Shown: positions 8,250 to 16,798 of the stretch, piece by piece
Numbering within the stretch: position 1 is the stretch's first letter
Layout of the letters: every line of letters begins with the position of its first letter
Source of the DNA: Acholeplasma equirhinis
GTDB lineage: Bacteria > Bacillota_I > Bacilli_A > Acholeplasmatales > Acholeplasmataceae
Direction of reading: 5' to 3'
NCBI RefSeq assembly: GCF_017052655.1
Contig: NZ_JAFIDC010000001.1
Coordinates: 1,116,001-1,180,000, forward strand
Length of the DNA: 64,000 nucleotides
The notes under the pieces: generated by a model
Databases searched by the model: none
Told to the model about the DNA's origin: nothing
What the model saw: the letters and a program-made list of their open reading frames with translations, nothing else
Position numbers and translations under genes: made by a program

Positions 8250-9845
8250 TTATGAAAGATAGTTTTTAACGAATTCTGAAGTTAGAGCTGATTGACCATC
8301 CGCAATCACTTCGTAACCACTTAAATCTGTTTCTTGATCATTAAACTTGATTAATGCTGCATCTAAGATTTTAACTGCTGCAAGTTTGTTCCATGGACCA
8401 AATGATAAATAGTTATAAACATCTAGTGTTGAACTGAAAACATTTGGTGCAGTGATCATAATTGAACCACTTGCAAGTGCATTTGTTGTTGATCTTGTTG
8501 TTGATGCAATTAAGTGTGCTGCGAAGATTTCTTTCATCACTGCATCGTATTCAACAGTGATATCTCCAAAATAGTAAATGTTTGTTGCATTTGCTTTTAA
8601 GAGTGTACCCATGATACCACCAACATAAAGTGTATCTAGTTTTGTATTTTCTGTATCAGCATGACGTTTAATTTCAACGTTAATTTCAGCATTTGATACA
8701 AGTTCTTGTACACTTTTATCACTACGGTTTGCACCGAAGATACCACCGACGAATAATAATCCACCACCAAGAGCTTTCTTATCTTGGTTGATATAAACAT
8801 CAATAGATGAATCAATTACTGCAAGTTTACCAATTGAAACACCTTTATCTTGTTCAATTAAACCAGCAATACCACCAACATATGTTCCAGCAGTTGCAGG
8901 ATCATTATTTGAATAAGTACCATTGACAGCGTATTGTGAAATGTTTAATTCAGAGTTTGTAACAACAATGTTTGATATTTTACCTTGTAGTGAACCACCA
9001 ACTAAACCAGAATATAGGTTTCTGTTTAAAGCACTTTGGTTAATGTTATGACGAATTGTGATTGAAGCATTGTCGATTGTAATGTTTTCCATAACAAAGT
9101 CATTGTTTGAAACTTTAGAAACAACAACACCTACATAATGAATACCTGTATAAGGTTGTTCATTATTGTCGATTAAAATATTTTCAAAATTAATATTTTT
9201 GATTGTAGCACGTGATGCATAACCAAAGATTGAAAGATAACTTCTATTTACATTAGCTTTTACTGTAATCTTTAAATTTTTGATTGTATGACCATCACCA
9301 TCAACAGAACCTGTAAATGGAGTACCTGATGTGAAGAGTGGTGTAAATTCAGCACCTTCAAAATCTAAGTCTGCTGTTAATTTAAAGTGTCTCTTATGAT
9401 TACCAGAATCTTTGTCACCTAAAGCTTGGAATTTTTCTGGTGTTGAAATGAATAATGGATCTTCTTGTGTATCACCTTGTGCTAAAGTTTCAAAAGCTGT
9501 ATTTGTTCTATATAATTGGAACTCTGCACCATCTTTTGTACCGAATACAGATAAAGCATAAGTTGTTGTACGTGATAGACCATCAATTGAAATTGTTTTT
9601 GTTACGTTTTTAGCAATTGTTTGGTTAACTTCTTTTTTGAAGTTATCTGGACCTTCTAATACGATCTTGAAATCTCTGTTTTCAAGTTCATTATTTGGGT
9701 CTCTAACTTCAACCTTAAATGAAACTGAGTTTGTAGTTGGGTTATATGATGATACGACTGCTCTTGCATTTGATTGCACACCTTGTGTACAAGCAACTAA
9801 GAGTAGAGTTGCCATCATTGTAAGTAAGACGAATACTTTTTTCAT
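8250..9845 (-). CDS. Surface lipoprotein with GLUG-like repeats
   Basis: Predicted exported lipoprotein of 531 residues. MKKVFVLLTMMATLLLVAC is a signal peptide ending in a lipobox (LVAC, Cys19). Residues about 30-120 may form an Ig/FnIII-like beta domain. From about 180 on, GLUG-like repeats recur: YSGLVGGSLQG, YVGGIAGLIEQ, FVGGIFGANRS and YVGGIMGTLL, typical of beta-helical surface proteins. Ligand unknown. It starts 3 bases after gltX, with GGGAG inside the gltX end as ribosome site, so the two are co-transcribed. Confidence 0.75.
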   Translation of the reverse strand: MKKVFVLLTMMATLLLVACTQGVQSNARAVVSSYNPTTNSVSFKVEVRDPNNELENRDFKIVLEGPDNFKKEVNQTIAKNVTKTISIDGLSRTTTYALSVFGTKDGAEFQLYRTNTAFETLAQGDTQEDPLFISTPEKFQALGDKDSGNHKRHFKLTADLDFEGAEFTPLFTSGTPFTGSVDGDGHTIKNLKITVKANVNRSYLSIFGYASRATIKNINFENILIDNNEQPYTGIHYVGVVVSKVSNNDFVMENITIDNASITIRHNINQSALNRNLYSGLVGGSLQGKISNIVVTNSELNISQYAVNGTYSNNDPATAGTYVGGIAGLIEQDKGVSIGKLAVIDSSIDVYINQDKKALGGGLLFVGGIFGANRSDKSVQELVSNAEINVEIKRHADTENTKLDTLYVGGIMGTLLKANATNIYYFGDITVEYDAVMKEIFAAHLIASTTRSTTNALASGSIMITAPNVFSSTLDVYNYLSFGPWNKLAAVKILDAALIKFNDQETDLSGYEVIADGQSALTSEFVKNYLS

Positions 9846-9848
9846 GCA

Positions 9849-11189
9849 TTAACTCCCTTTTTTCTCTAGAATTTGGTTTAAACGGCTGAGTACTTTTTCT
9901 TTTCCTAAGAGTAGGAGAGAAACAGGTAAACTTGGGCCATGTGCTTCACCAGTTGTTGCAATACGAACTGGCATGAAGAGTCCTTTACCTTTAACATTAA
10001 GCTCTTTACCTACTGAACCAATGGTTTGGTTAATTAGGTCTGCGTCGTTAAAATCAAGTGCTTCAAACTTTTCTCTTAATAATTGTAACACAGGAAGATA
10101 GTCAAATGCTTCCATTTCGGCCATAACTTCTTCACTAATAGTGAATGTATTATGGAAGAACTCATTATAGTATTTAACAATTTCTTGACCATAAGATAGA
10201 CGATCTTTTAATACAGCAAGTAAATTTTCAAACCATACTTCAGATGGAATCTCAATTCCAGCTTCTACTAAGAATGGTCTTGTTAAATCTTTTAATTCAT
10301 CCATTGATAATAGTTTCATATATCTTGAGTTGATATATGCTAACTTTTGTTTATCAAAATATGAAGGTGCTGCTGATAAACGTTTTTCATCAAATAATGA
10401 GACAAGCTCATCATGACCTAAAATTTCGTTTTCACCAGTTGGTGACCAACCAAGTAAGCTTAAGAAATTAAGCATTGCTTGTGGTAGATATCCCATCTTG
10501 TGATATTCACCAATGAATTGAACTGTATTGGTATCACGTTTAGATAATTTCTTCTTGTTTTCATTCACAATAATTGTCATATGACCAAATGTTGGGACTT
10601 CCCATCCAAATGCTTCATATACCATGATTTGTTTAGGTGTATTTGTAATATGTTCTTCACCTCTAAATACATGGGTGATTTCCATGAAGTGATCATCGAT
10701 AACAACAGCGAAGTTATAAGTTGGAATACCATTGTCTTTTACAATGATCCAGTCTTCAACTTCTTTTGAATCAAATGATAAACGTCCACGAATGACATCA
10801 TCGAAAACATATGTTTTACCTTCAGGAACTTTAAAGCGAATTGCATACTTTGTACTATTTTCTTTATAGTCCTTGTAAGCTAGACCTTGTTCTAATAATT
10901 GGTCTGCATATTTTTTATATAAATCTAATCTCTTTAATTGATGATATGGTCCAAAAGGCCCACCAATATCTGGACCTTCATCCCAGGTTAAACCTAACCA
11001 TTTTAAATAATGTAATTGTGACTCTTCTCCACCAGGAACGTTTCTTGCAACGTCAGTGTCTTCAATACGAATAATGAAGTCACCACCATAGTGTCTTGCA
11101 AATAAATAATTAAATAATGCAGTTCTTGCATTACCAATATGTAATAGACCAGTTGGTGAAGGAGCGTATCTTGCGCGTACTTTCTTCAT
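9849..11189 (-). CDS. gltX: Glutamyl-tRNA synthetase
   Basis: Class I synthetase charging tRNA-Glu, 446 residues, a little short for the family (about 480). HIGN motif in PSPTGLLHIGNART near the N terminus; KKLSKRDTNTVQF is the KMSKS loop. Whether it also charges tRNA-Gln cannot be decided from the sequence alone. It heads the block that in Bacillus runs gltX-cysE-cysS-mrnC-rlmB, but cysE is absent here. Confidence 0.96.
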   Translation of the reverse strand: MKKVRARYAPSPTGLLHIGNARTALFNYLFARHYGGDFIIRIEDTDVARNVPGGEESQLHYLKWLGLTWDEGPDIGGPFGPYHQLKRLDLYKKYADQLLEQGLAYKDYKENSTKYAIRFKVPEGKTYVFDDVIRGRLSFDSKEVEDWIIVKDNGIPTYNFAVVIDDHFMEITHVFRGEEHITNTPKQIMVYEAFGWEVPTFGHMTIIVNENKKKLSKRDTNTVQFIGEYHKMGYLPQAMLNFLSLLGWSPTGENEILGHDELVSLFDEKRLSAAPSYFDKQKLAYINSRYMKLLSMDELKDLTRPFLVEAGIEIPSEVWFENLLAVLKDRLSYGQEIVKYYNEFFHNTFTISEEVMAEMEAFDYLPVLQLLREKFEALDFNDADLINQTIGSVGKELNVKGKGLFMPVRIATTGEAHGPSLPVSLLLLGKEKVLSRLNQILEKKGS

Positions 11190-11214
11190 AGTAATTCCTC
11201 ATTTCGCAAATATA

Positions 11215-11243
11215 ATTATATGTTATTTATACTAAATAAACAA
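11215..11243 (-). promoter_or_regulatory. Promoter of gltX
   Basis: Minus strand: -35 TTGTTT (11243-11238), 17-base spacer, perfect -10 TATAAT (11220-11215), about 25 bases before the ATG at 11189. Confidence 0.7.
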
Positions 11244-11272
11244 GTTTATTTTACTTAAACAGCCTATAAGTT

Positions 11273-11330
11273 GCAAAAAGAAAAAAGAAAGTAGAATTTT
11301 TCATTCTACCTTCTTTTAAAGTTTACTTTA
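11273..11330 (-). terminator. Terminator copy 1 of an identical 58-bp repeat
   Basis: The minus strand forms a 12-bp stem (AGAAGGTAGAAT / ATTCTACTTTCT, one G-T pair), loop GAAAA, then TTTTTTC. It follows the membrane-protein gene at 11349-11831. The same 58 bases recur at 11874-11931 without a difference. Confidence 0.85.
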
Positions 11331-11348
11331 ACTTTGAATCAAATTATT

Positions 11349-11831
11349 TTATGCTTTCTCTGACATATGAACAAGCAACATACAAAATGCTGATCCTAAA
11401 AGTGTTAAAAATGTCAGAACTACAGCCCCTTCAGTTGATATATTATAATTGGCATCAGGATTGGCTTTCACAATGAAGTTCTCAGAAAACATGACAATAA
11501 ATGCTGCAACTACTAAGAAGACAATTGTGAATTTCGCAGTACCTCTATCTTCTCTGTAGTTTTTGTTTAGGACAGTGTAAATCAAAGATAATACACTGAG
11601 TCCACTAAAAACTACTGCAATAATATTAACGACACTTGCAGTAAAAACTTGACGATCTTCACCCATGACTTTTACAGTACCACCAAAAGCTATCTCCATG
11701 AAATTAAATGAAAAACTACCAAAAAGTATCACATTGATTTTAAAGTAATCTAGCGTCATCATAAATACAAAAGAAATTAATGCAAGTGTGAGTGCAGTTA
11801 GTCTTAAAGAATTCTTTTTAGATTGATCCAT
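11349..11831 (-). CDS. Four-helix membrane protein, paralogue of the 11946-12419 gene
   Basis: Unknown function; 160 residues. Four hydrophobic segments are visible, around residues 10-30, 65-85, 100-115 and 135-155. ATG at 11831 is preferred over 11837 because AGGGG is only one base from the latter. It is clearly related to its neighbour: SENFIVKANPDANYNIST here against SKEFIVQTDPDATYNIET there. The two look like a tandem duplication in which the coding parts have diverged. Confidence 0.65.
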   Translation of the reverse strand: MDQSKKNSLRLTALTLALISFVFMMTLDYFKINVILFGSFSFNFMEIAFGGTVKVMGEDRQVFTASVVNIIAVVFSGLSVLSLIYTVLNKNYREDRGTAKFTIVFLVVAAFIVMFSENFIVKANPDANYNISTEGAVVLTFLTLLGSAFCMLLVHMSEKA

Positions 11832-11873
11832 ATTCATTCCCCTATTTTTAATACCTATATTTTAACATCATCC

Positions 11874-11931
11874 GCAAAAAGAAAAAAGAAAGTAGAATTT
11901 TTCATTCTACCTTCTTTTAAAGTTTACTTTA
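11874..11931 (-). terminator. Terminator copy 2 of an identical 58-bp repeat
   Basis: Identical in all 58 positions to 11273-11330, with the same 12-bp stem and T run. It follows the paralogous membrane-protein gene at 11946-12419. Confidence 0.85.
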
Positions 11932-11945
11932 AATTAAGTCTTTAT

Positions 11946-12419
11946 TTACTTAATGACTTCTGAAATTAAAAATCCAAATGATGCAAGTAATGTTGTTACA
12001 AATGTTAATGTGACACCAGTTAGTGTTTCAATGTTATAAGTTGCATCTGGATCTGTTTGGACGATAAATTCTTTTGAGAAGACAAAGATTAATGCACTGA
12101 TAAATAAGACGATAAAGCCTAAATAACCGATTTCTTTGGTTCTTGTTACTGGCTTAAAGAATAGTTTTGCAAGTAATAAGAATAGTCCAAGTAACAAGAA
12201 ATAATATGCTAATTGGTTGATAATACTTGCCTCAAATATTTGTTGATTTCCAAAGAAATTAAACGATGCACCATATGCAATATGTGAATACTCAAGTGCA
12301 TAATTTCCAAGGATGCCCATATTCAAATTATAGAATGTCATGGTTGACACAAATATAATCGACATAATTGTTAAAGCGAGTGAAACTAATAATGAAATCT
12401 GTTTTTTTGAAAAGTCCAT
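11946..12419 (-). CDS. Four-helix membrane protein, paralogue of the 11349-11831 gene
   Basis: Unknown function; 157 residues with four hydrophobic segments (about 8-28, 65-85, 97-113, 133-155). The block FIVQTDPDATYNIE near the third loop matches the neighbouring gene. A -10-like TATAAT lies at 12456-12451, overlapping the end of the rpsI terminator, so it is probably transcribed on its own. Confidence 0.65.
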   Translation of the reverse strand: MDFSKKQISLLVSLALTIMSIIFVSTMTFYNLNMGILGNYALEYSHIAYGASFNFFGNQQIFEASIINQLAYYFLLLGLFLLLAKLFFKPVTRTKEIGYLGFIVLFISALIFVFSKEFIVQTDPDATYNIETLTGVTLTFVTTLLASFGFLISEVIK

Positions 12420-12471
12420 TCTACGTTTTTCCTTTACTTTTTATAGGTTCATTATACCTTAGAAAAGAAAA

Positions 12472-12494
12472 AAGGAAACCAATTAGGCTTCCTT
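12472..12494 (-). terminator. Intrinsic terminator after rplM-rpsI
   Basis: Minus strand AAGGAAGCC / GGTTTCCTT with loop TAATT, then TTTTCTTTTC. It lies 8 bases after the rpsI stop. Confidence 0.8.
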
Positions 12495-12502
12495 CTTTGA
12501 AA

Positions 12503-12901
12503 TTATCTCTTAGAGAATTGAGATGCTTTACGCGCTTTCTTAAGACCGTATTTTTTACGTTCTTTCGCACGTGGATCACGTGTAACTAAGCCAGCTGGTT
12601 TAAGAGTTTTTCTTAAGTCAGCATCAACTTCCATTAACGCTCTTGTAATACCTAAACGGATTGCTCCGGCTTGTCCTGTTAAACCACCACCGTTAACGTT
12701 AGCAACAACATCGAATTTACCTTCGTTAGAAGTTAAAGTTAATGGTTGTAAAACGTCTAAACGTGTAGCAGCTGATGGTAAATAATCTTCGAAAGTTCTA
12801 CCGTTAATAACGATTTGACCTTTACCTGGAGTTAAAATAACACGAGCTACAGATGATTTTCTGCGGCCTGTTCCAAAGTATTGTACGAGTTCTTTTGCCA
12901 T
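12503..12901 (-). CDS. rpsI: 30S ribosomal protein S9
   Basis: Small-subunit protein near the P site, 132 residues. [12 protein letters not shown] (10-21) and the C-terminal tail ending in basic residues ([11 protein letters not shown]), which contacts P-site tRNA, are typical. It starts 4 bases after rplM, the universal rplM-rpsI pair. Confidence 0.97.
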   Translation of the reverse strand: MAKELVQYFGTGRRKSSVARVILTPGKGQIVINGRTFEDYLPSAATRLDVLQPLTLTSNEGKFDVVANVNGGGLTGQAGAIRLGITRALMEVDADLRKTLKPAGLVTRDPRAKERKKYGLKKARKASQFSKR

Positions 12902-12905
12902 CTGA

Positions 12906-13334
12906 TTATACCTCTAAACTTTCTGGTTGTTGAGCTTGATGTTTATGTTCAGGACCAGCATAAACAAAAAGTTTTCTTAGGACATCTGCACCTAATCTGT
13001 TGCGTGGAACCATACCTTTGATCGCTTTTTCAACGATTGCAGTTGGTTTCTTGTCCATTAAATCTTTAGCAGCAATTTTTGATAAACCACCGTTGTAACC
13101 AGAGTGACTGTAGTAGAACTTGTCATTCCATTTGTTACCAGTTAATTTAATTTTGTCTGCGTTAATGATAATTACATAATCACCAGCGTCTACATGTGGA
13201 GTGTAAGTTGGTTTATGTTTACCACGTAATACTGATGCAACTACTGTTGCTAAACGACCTAAAGTTTTACCTTCAGCGTCTACGACATACCACTTTCTAG
13301 TGATATTGCCTTCATTTGCCATAAATGTTTTCAT
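12906..13334 (-). CDS. rplM: 50S ribosomal protein L13
   Basis: Early-assembly large-subunit protein, 142 residues. [17 protein letters not shown] and [17 protein letters not shown] are family signatures; [20 protein letters not shown] is in the C-terminal part. The ATG at 13334 has AAGG nine bases upstream. It is transcribed from its own promoter with a short structured leader (see 13344-13368). Confidence 0.97.
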   Translation of the reverse strand: MKTFMANEGNITRKWYVVDAEGKTLGRLATVVASVLRGKHKPTYTPHVDAGDYVIIINADKIKLTGNKWNDKFYYSHSGYNGGLSKIAAKDLMDKKPTAIVEKAIKGMVPRNRLGADVLRKLFVYAGPEHKHQAQQPESLEV

Positions 13335-13343
13335 GTTTCGTTA

Positions 13344-13368
13344 CCTTCTCCTTATAAGTTATATAAGG
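13344..13368 (-). promoter_or_regulatory. Possible L13 leader hairpin overlapping the ribosome-binding region
   Basis: The transcript can fold CCTTATA / TATAAGG (13368-13362 with 13356-13350) around loop TAACT. The 3' arm contains the AAGG of AAGGAG, and a second AAGG follows at 13347-13344. Firmicutes have an autoregulatory L13 leader at this place; whether this is the same element is inference. Confidence 0.45.
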
Positions 13369-13409
13369 GCTTTGTGGAAAATCTAAGGTTTAAATATGTA
13401 CCGTCAAAT

Positions 13410-13438
13410 ATCTTACTATACTATAGTATAATTGTCAA
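13410..13438 (-). promoter_or_regulatory. Promoter of rplM-rpsI
   Basis: Perfect -35 TTGACA (13438-13433), 17-base spacer, -10 TAAGAT (13415-13410). The spacer holds the alternating run TATACTATAGTATAG. Confidence 0.7.
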
Positions 13439-13546
13439 CAACTTTCCAATAATTCTTCATTTTTAGTATAACTAAGCAACTTTTTCATAGATTTCCCATA
13501 GAATTAAGTCCTGATATGTTAAAATGTTTGTAAGGATGTGAACAAT

Positions 13547-13927
13547 ATGAAAGTTTTAAATACAGTCATTTCAACAAAGAAAGTTTCAATTACCAATCAT
13601 AACTTAAAAGGTAATTTCCAGATGCACCCAATCTACACTAAACAGATTGAAAAAGTATCTGATTACAACTACATTTTAAGTTTAACTTTTTCGGTTTTTA
13701 ACACCATGGATCATCCATTCCCAGTCGACCTAACTGCTACTATCACTGGTCAGTTTACTTTTGATAATGAAACAACTGAAGAGCAGGTTGAAAACTTTAT
13801 GCAAATACCAGCTGTTCAAATACTTTATCCACACTTAAGAAGTGTTGTTGCAAGTATCACTGCTGCAAGTTATCTACAACCCCTCTTATTACCACTTGTG
13901 GATGCGAGAGTTTTCAAAAACGTATAA
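13547..13927 (+). CDS. SecB-like chaperone family protein
   Basis: 126-residue protein resembling the SecB export chaperone. Match points: a beta-rich middle (FPVDLTATITGQFTFD), then IPAVQILYPHLRSVVASIT, which fits the SecB stretch 'gPaiLfPylRslis.it', and a tail like SecB's (LLPLVDARVF for 'L.pinv'). SecB holds precursors unfolded for the Sec pathway; SecB-like proteins also serve toxin-antitoxin pairs, but no toxin gene lies next to it. ATG at 13547 fits AAGGATG (13532-13538); the upstream GTG at 13538 overlaps that site. Lone plus-strand gene among minus-strand neighbours. Confidence 0.7.
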   Translation: MKVLNTVISTKKVSITNHNLKGNFQMHPIYTKQIEKVSDYNYILSLTFSVFNTMDHPFPVDLTATITGQFTFDNETTEEQVENFMQIPAVQILYPHLRSVVASITAASYLQPLLLPLVDARVFKNV

Positions 13928-13942
13928 ACCTAAATGATAAAT

Positions 13943-13968
13943 AAAACCGCACAGTTGTGCGGTTTTTT
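13943..13968. terminator. Bidirectional terminator between the SecB-like gene and the YitT-family gene
   Basis: Stem AAAACCGCAC / GTGCGGTTTT with a short AT-rich loop, flanked by A and T runs so that it can serve both converging genes. Confidence 0.9.
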
Positions 13969-13974
13969 GTTTAA

Positions 13975-14946
13975 TTACGCAATGGTTTTCTTTTTGAAAT
14001 TACCGTAGACAGCTTTAACTGGTGAACAAACAATAAACGCTTTTTTATCAACTTGATTAATCATTTGAATCATACTTGTTAATTCATAACTTGAGATGAC
14101 AACAACAATCATTGTTTTATCTGTTTTAGTGTAGCCACCTTGAACATTAATCATGGTAACACCACGGTAAATTTTAGTTAAAATATCGGTTACAATTTCA
14201 TTTGCATTGTTGGTTACAATATCGACTTTAACAAATTGATATCCGGTATGTAATCTATCAATCATAACCGTTGAAACGATAAGTCTCAAGATAGTATATG
14301 AGATGACAACACCTGCAACAATTGGCATATTGTTTTCATCAAAAATCTTACCACTTGTGATTAAACCACCAAATACTGCAATCGCAATATTCATGATCAT
14401 TGAGATGAATCCAACAGATTGACCCTTCTTTAACGCAACATACTGTGCAATAATATCAAGTCCACCTGTTGATGTACCATAACGTAGTGCACCACCAGCA
14501 CCAATACCGACTAAAATACCACCTAAAATCGTTGCTGTTAAAGCTTGCGCAGGACTTGATAGTCCTAAGTCAACATATGGAATATATCCTAGCATTGTCG
14601 CTTGAATCAATACTGAAATGAGTGAGTAAATAACGAACTTCTTGGATACACCAAACCATCCTAAAATGAGAATTGGAATGTTTGCTGCAATGATGAATCC
14701 CCCAAGGAATAATCCTTCCCAGCCAGACATATCCACACCAAAGGTATATTTAATCAGGTCACGCAGTAACTGTGCAATCCCTGGAATACCACCTGTATAC
14801 ATCGGTACAACCGATGCCTCTAAGAACCAAGTTACACCAAAACCATAAATGATTGTAAATACTACAACCGCTGTGGTTCTTTTTAATTCTGGTTTAACTT
14901 TTTTAGCAAAGAATTCTGACTTGAAAAATGTCATTAATTTGTTCAT
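13975..14946 (-). CDS. YitT family membrane protein (DUF161 + DUF2179)
   Basis: Integral membrane protein of 323 residues, function unknown. Five to six hydrophobic segments fill residues about 25-225, with the glycine-rich stretch LGGILVGIGAGGALRYGTST and GLDIIAQYVALKKG typical of YitT. The cytosolic C-terminal domain (about 230-320) matches DUF2179: RGVTMINVQGGYTKTDK and VVVISSYEL. In Bacillus this family has several paralogues. It lies 16 bases downstream of metG and may be co-transcribed. Confidence 0.85.
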   Translation of the reverse strand: MNKLMTFFKSEFFAKKVKPELKRTTAVVVFTIIYGFGVTWFLEASVVPMYTGGIPGIAQLLRDLIKYTFGVDMSGWEGLFLGGFIIAANIPILILGWFGVSKKFVIYSLISVLIQATMLGYIPYVDLGLSSPAQALTATILGGILVGIGAGGALRYGTSTGGLDIIAQYVALKKGQSVGFISMIMNIAIAVFGGLITSGKIFDENNMPIVAGVVISYTILRLIVSTVMIDRLHTGYQFVKVDIVTNNANEIVTDILTKIYRGVTMINVQGGYTKTDKTMIVVVISSYELTSMIQMINQVDKKAFIVCSPVKAVYGNFKKKTIA

Positions 14947-14962
14947 ACTCGACTATTCCTAT

Positions 14963-16516
14963 TTATCCTATAATTTCGTTTAATTTTTTAACTGGATCAA
15001 AACGTTCAAATAAGACTTTTGCAGTACCAATCTTTTGCTCAGGATAATAACCAAATGATTTAACCGTTTCAAAATCTTTATCTTTTGAATCTAATTGTTC
15101 AAAGATGGATGCTGCAGTTGTTGGAATGAATGCTTGAAGATAAACTGCAAGAACTCTGATTGTTTCAACTAAGCTGTATAAGACATGACTTAACTTCTCT
15201 TTTTCACCATTTTTGTTTAAGTTCCATGGTTCTGATAAATCAATGTACTTATTGGCAGCTCTTGCAACTGAGATTAATTCTTCTAGTGCATCACCGACTT
15301 TAAGTTCATCCATTAACTTAGTCACTTTCGCTTCTAATGCTAAGCATTTATCTCTTAATGCATACTCAAATGGTTCTTGATCTAATTGTACCTTATAAAC
15401 CATACCTTCTTGGTATTTATTAATCATACCAATTGTTCTGTTTACTAAGTTACCTAATGTATTAGCAAGATCTGAATTTGTACGTTCAATCATTAACTCA
15501 TAGGTAATATTACCATCTTGTGCATAAGGAATCTCATGCAACACATAATATCTTACAGCATCTACACCAAAGTGTTGTACTAATTTGTCTGTGTAAAGTG
15601 TATTTCCCACAGATTTACTCATTTTATTCTTATCAACTAATACCCAAGGATGTCCAAAAATCTTCTTAGGTAATGGAACACCTAATGCCATTAAGATAAT
15701 TGGCCAGTAAATGACATGGAATCTAATGATATCTTTACCAATTAAATGTACATCAGCAGGCCAGAACTTTTTAAAGTTTTCAGCAGGATTTTCAAGATCA
15801 TATCCGATACCTGTAATATAGTTTGATAACGCATCAATCCATACATACGTAATATGCTTGTTATCTGCAAGTACTGGAATCCCCCATTTAAATGAAGTTC
15901 TAGAAACTGATAAATCAGGTAACTCTTCTTTTAAGAAGTTTTGAAGGACTTCATTTTTTCTTGATTCAGGTTGAATGAATTCAGGGTTTTCTTCAATATG
16001 CTTTAATAATCTTTGTTGATATTTAGATAATTTTAAGAAGTAAGTATCTTCACTCATCCAAACAGGAATGTCACCACTCGGTCCTTTTCCATCAACAATT
16101 TCATCATCCCCAAGGAATGCCTCATCTGCAATTGAGTACCAACCTTCATATTTACCTAAATAAATATCACCTTGTTTTAAAAGTTTATCAAAAATCTTTT
16201 GTACAACAGCTTTATGTTGTGGGTCTGATGTTCTAACAAACTTATCATATGAAACACCAACTAAATCATAAATACGTTTGATTTCACCTGAAATCATATC
16301 AACATATGCTTGTGGATTTAAGTCTTGTTGTTTCGCTTTATTTTCAATCTTTTGACCATGTTCATCAGTTCCAGTTTGAAAATACACATCAAATCCGGTT
16401 AATCTCTTATAGCGCGCAATCGCGTCTGCTAAGATCACTTCATAAACATTACCAATGTGTGGAATTGCTGATGCATATGCAATTGCTGTTGATATATAAT
16501 ATGGTTTCTTTTCCAT
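14963..16516 (-). CDS. metG: Methionyl-tRNA synthetase
   Basis: Charges tRNA-Met. 517 residues from ATG 16516, chosen because GGAGG lies 5 bases before it; the ATG at 16528 overlaps that site. HIGN motif in SAIPHIGNVYEV; KNKMSKSVGNT is the KMSKS loop; YVWIDALSNY is typical. The CP insertion (YEGWYSIADEAFL) has no CxxC knuckles, so it is the zinc-free type, and the C-terminal tRNA-binding domain of longer MetRS is missing. Controlled by the T-box upstream. Confidence 0.97.
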   Translation of the reverse strand: MEKKPYYISTAIAYASAIPHIGNVYEVILADAIARYKRLTGFDVYFQTGTDEHGQKIENKAKQQDLNPQAYVDMISGEIKRIYDLVGVSYDKFVRTSDPQHKAVVQKIFDKLLKQGDIYLGKYEGWYSIADEAFLGDDEIVDGKGPSGDIPVWMSEDTYFLKLSKYQQRLLKHIEENPEFIQPESRKNEVLQNFLKEELPDLSVSRTSFKWGIPVLADNKHITYVWIDALSNYITGIGYDLENPAENFKKFWPADVHLIGKDIIRFHVIYWPIILMALGVPLPKKIFGHPWVLVDKNKMSKSVGNTLYTDKLVQHFGVDAVRYYVLHEIPYAQDGNITYELMIERTNSDLANTLGNLVNRTIGMINKYQEGMVYKVQLDQEPFEYALRDKCLALEAKVTKLMDELKVGDALEELISVARAANKYIDLSEPWNLNKNGEKEKLSHVLYSLVETIRVLAVYLQAFIPTTAASIFEQLDSKDKDFETVKSFGYYPEQKIGTAKVLFERFDPVKKLNEIIG

Positions 16517-16528
16517 AATTTCCTCCAT

Positions 16529-16742
16529 AAAAAAATCCTTAGATTTAAAAACAATCTAAGGACGAATTGTTATCCGCGGTACCACCTTAGTTCTAGATTA
16601 CTCTAGCCCTCTTAACTTGTAACGTAAGTAACCCCGTCTTACTCTACCTATCGAATAAGATACTCAAAAGCCATAAGTATAGTTCTTATATCTCTTCTCA
16701 CCAGCCAGAGACTCTCTTAAATAATTACTATACGACCTCTTT
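16529..16742 (-). ncRNA. T-box leader of metG (methionine specifier)
   Basis: Cis-regulatory RNA that reads uncharged tRNA-Met. Visible on the minus strand: Stem I with GGCTGGTGAGAAG, a specifier ATG followed by G (16674-16672), the T-box core AAGGTGGTACCGCGG (16588-16574), and a terminator CCTTAGATTG / AAATCTAAGG followed by seven T (16562-16529). With uncharged tRNA bound, the T-box region would form the antiterminator and metG is transcribed. Confidence 0.93.
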
Positions 16743-16769
16743 ATCATCGTATGATTTAATTCACTTATT

Positions 16770-16798
16770 ATTATATATTAAATAATTTATTATTTCTA
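16770..16798 (-). promoter_or_regulatory. Promoter of the T-box / metG unit
   Basis: Perfect -10 TATAAT (16775-16770) with 17 bases to a weak -35 TAGAAA (16798-16793), which touches the stop of rsmI. A transcript from here would contain the whole T-box. Confidence 0.6.

Noticed and set aside
9637-9852. Plus-strand open frame across the lipoprotein start
   Set aside because: Antisense shadow of the signal-peptide region; no ribosome site.
13538-13927. Toxin-antitoxin-chaperone locus around the SecB-like gene
   Set aside because: Both neighbours are housekeeping genes on the other strand; no small toxin or antitoxin frame is present.
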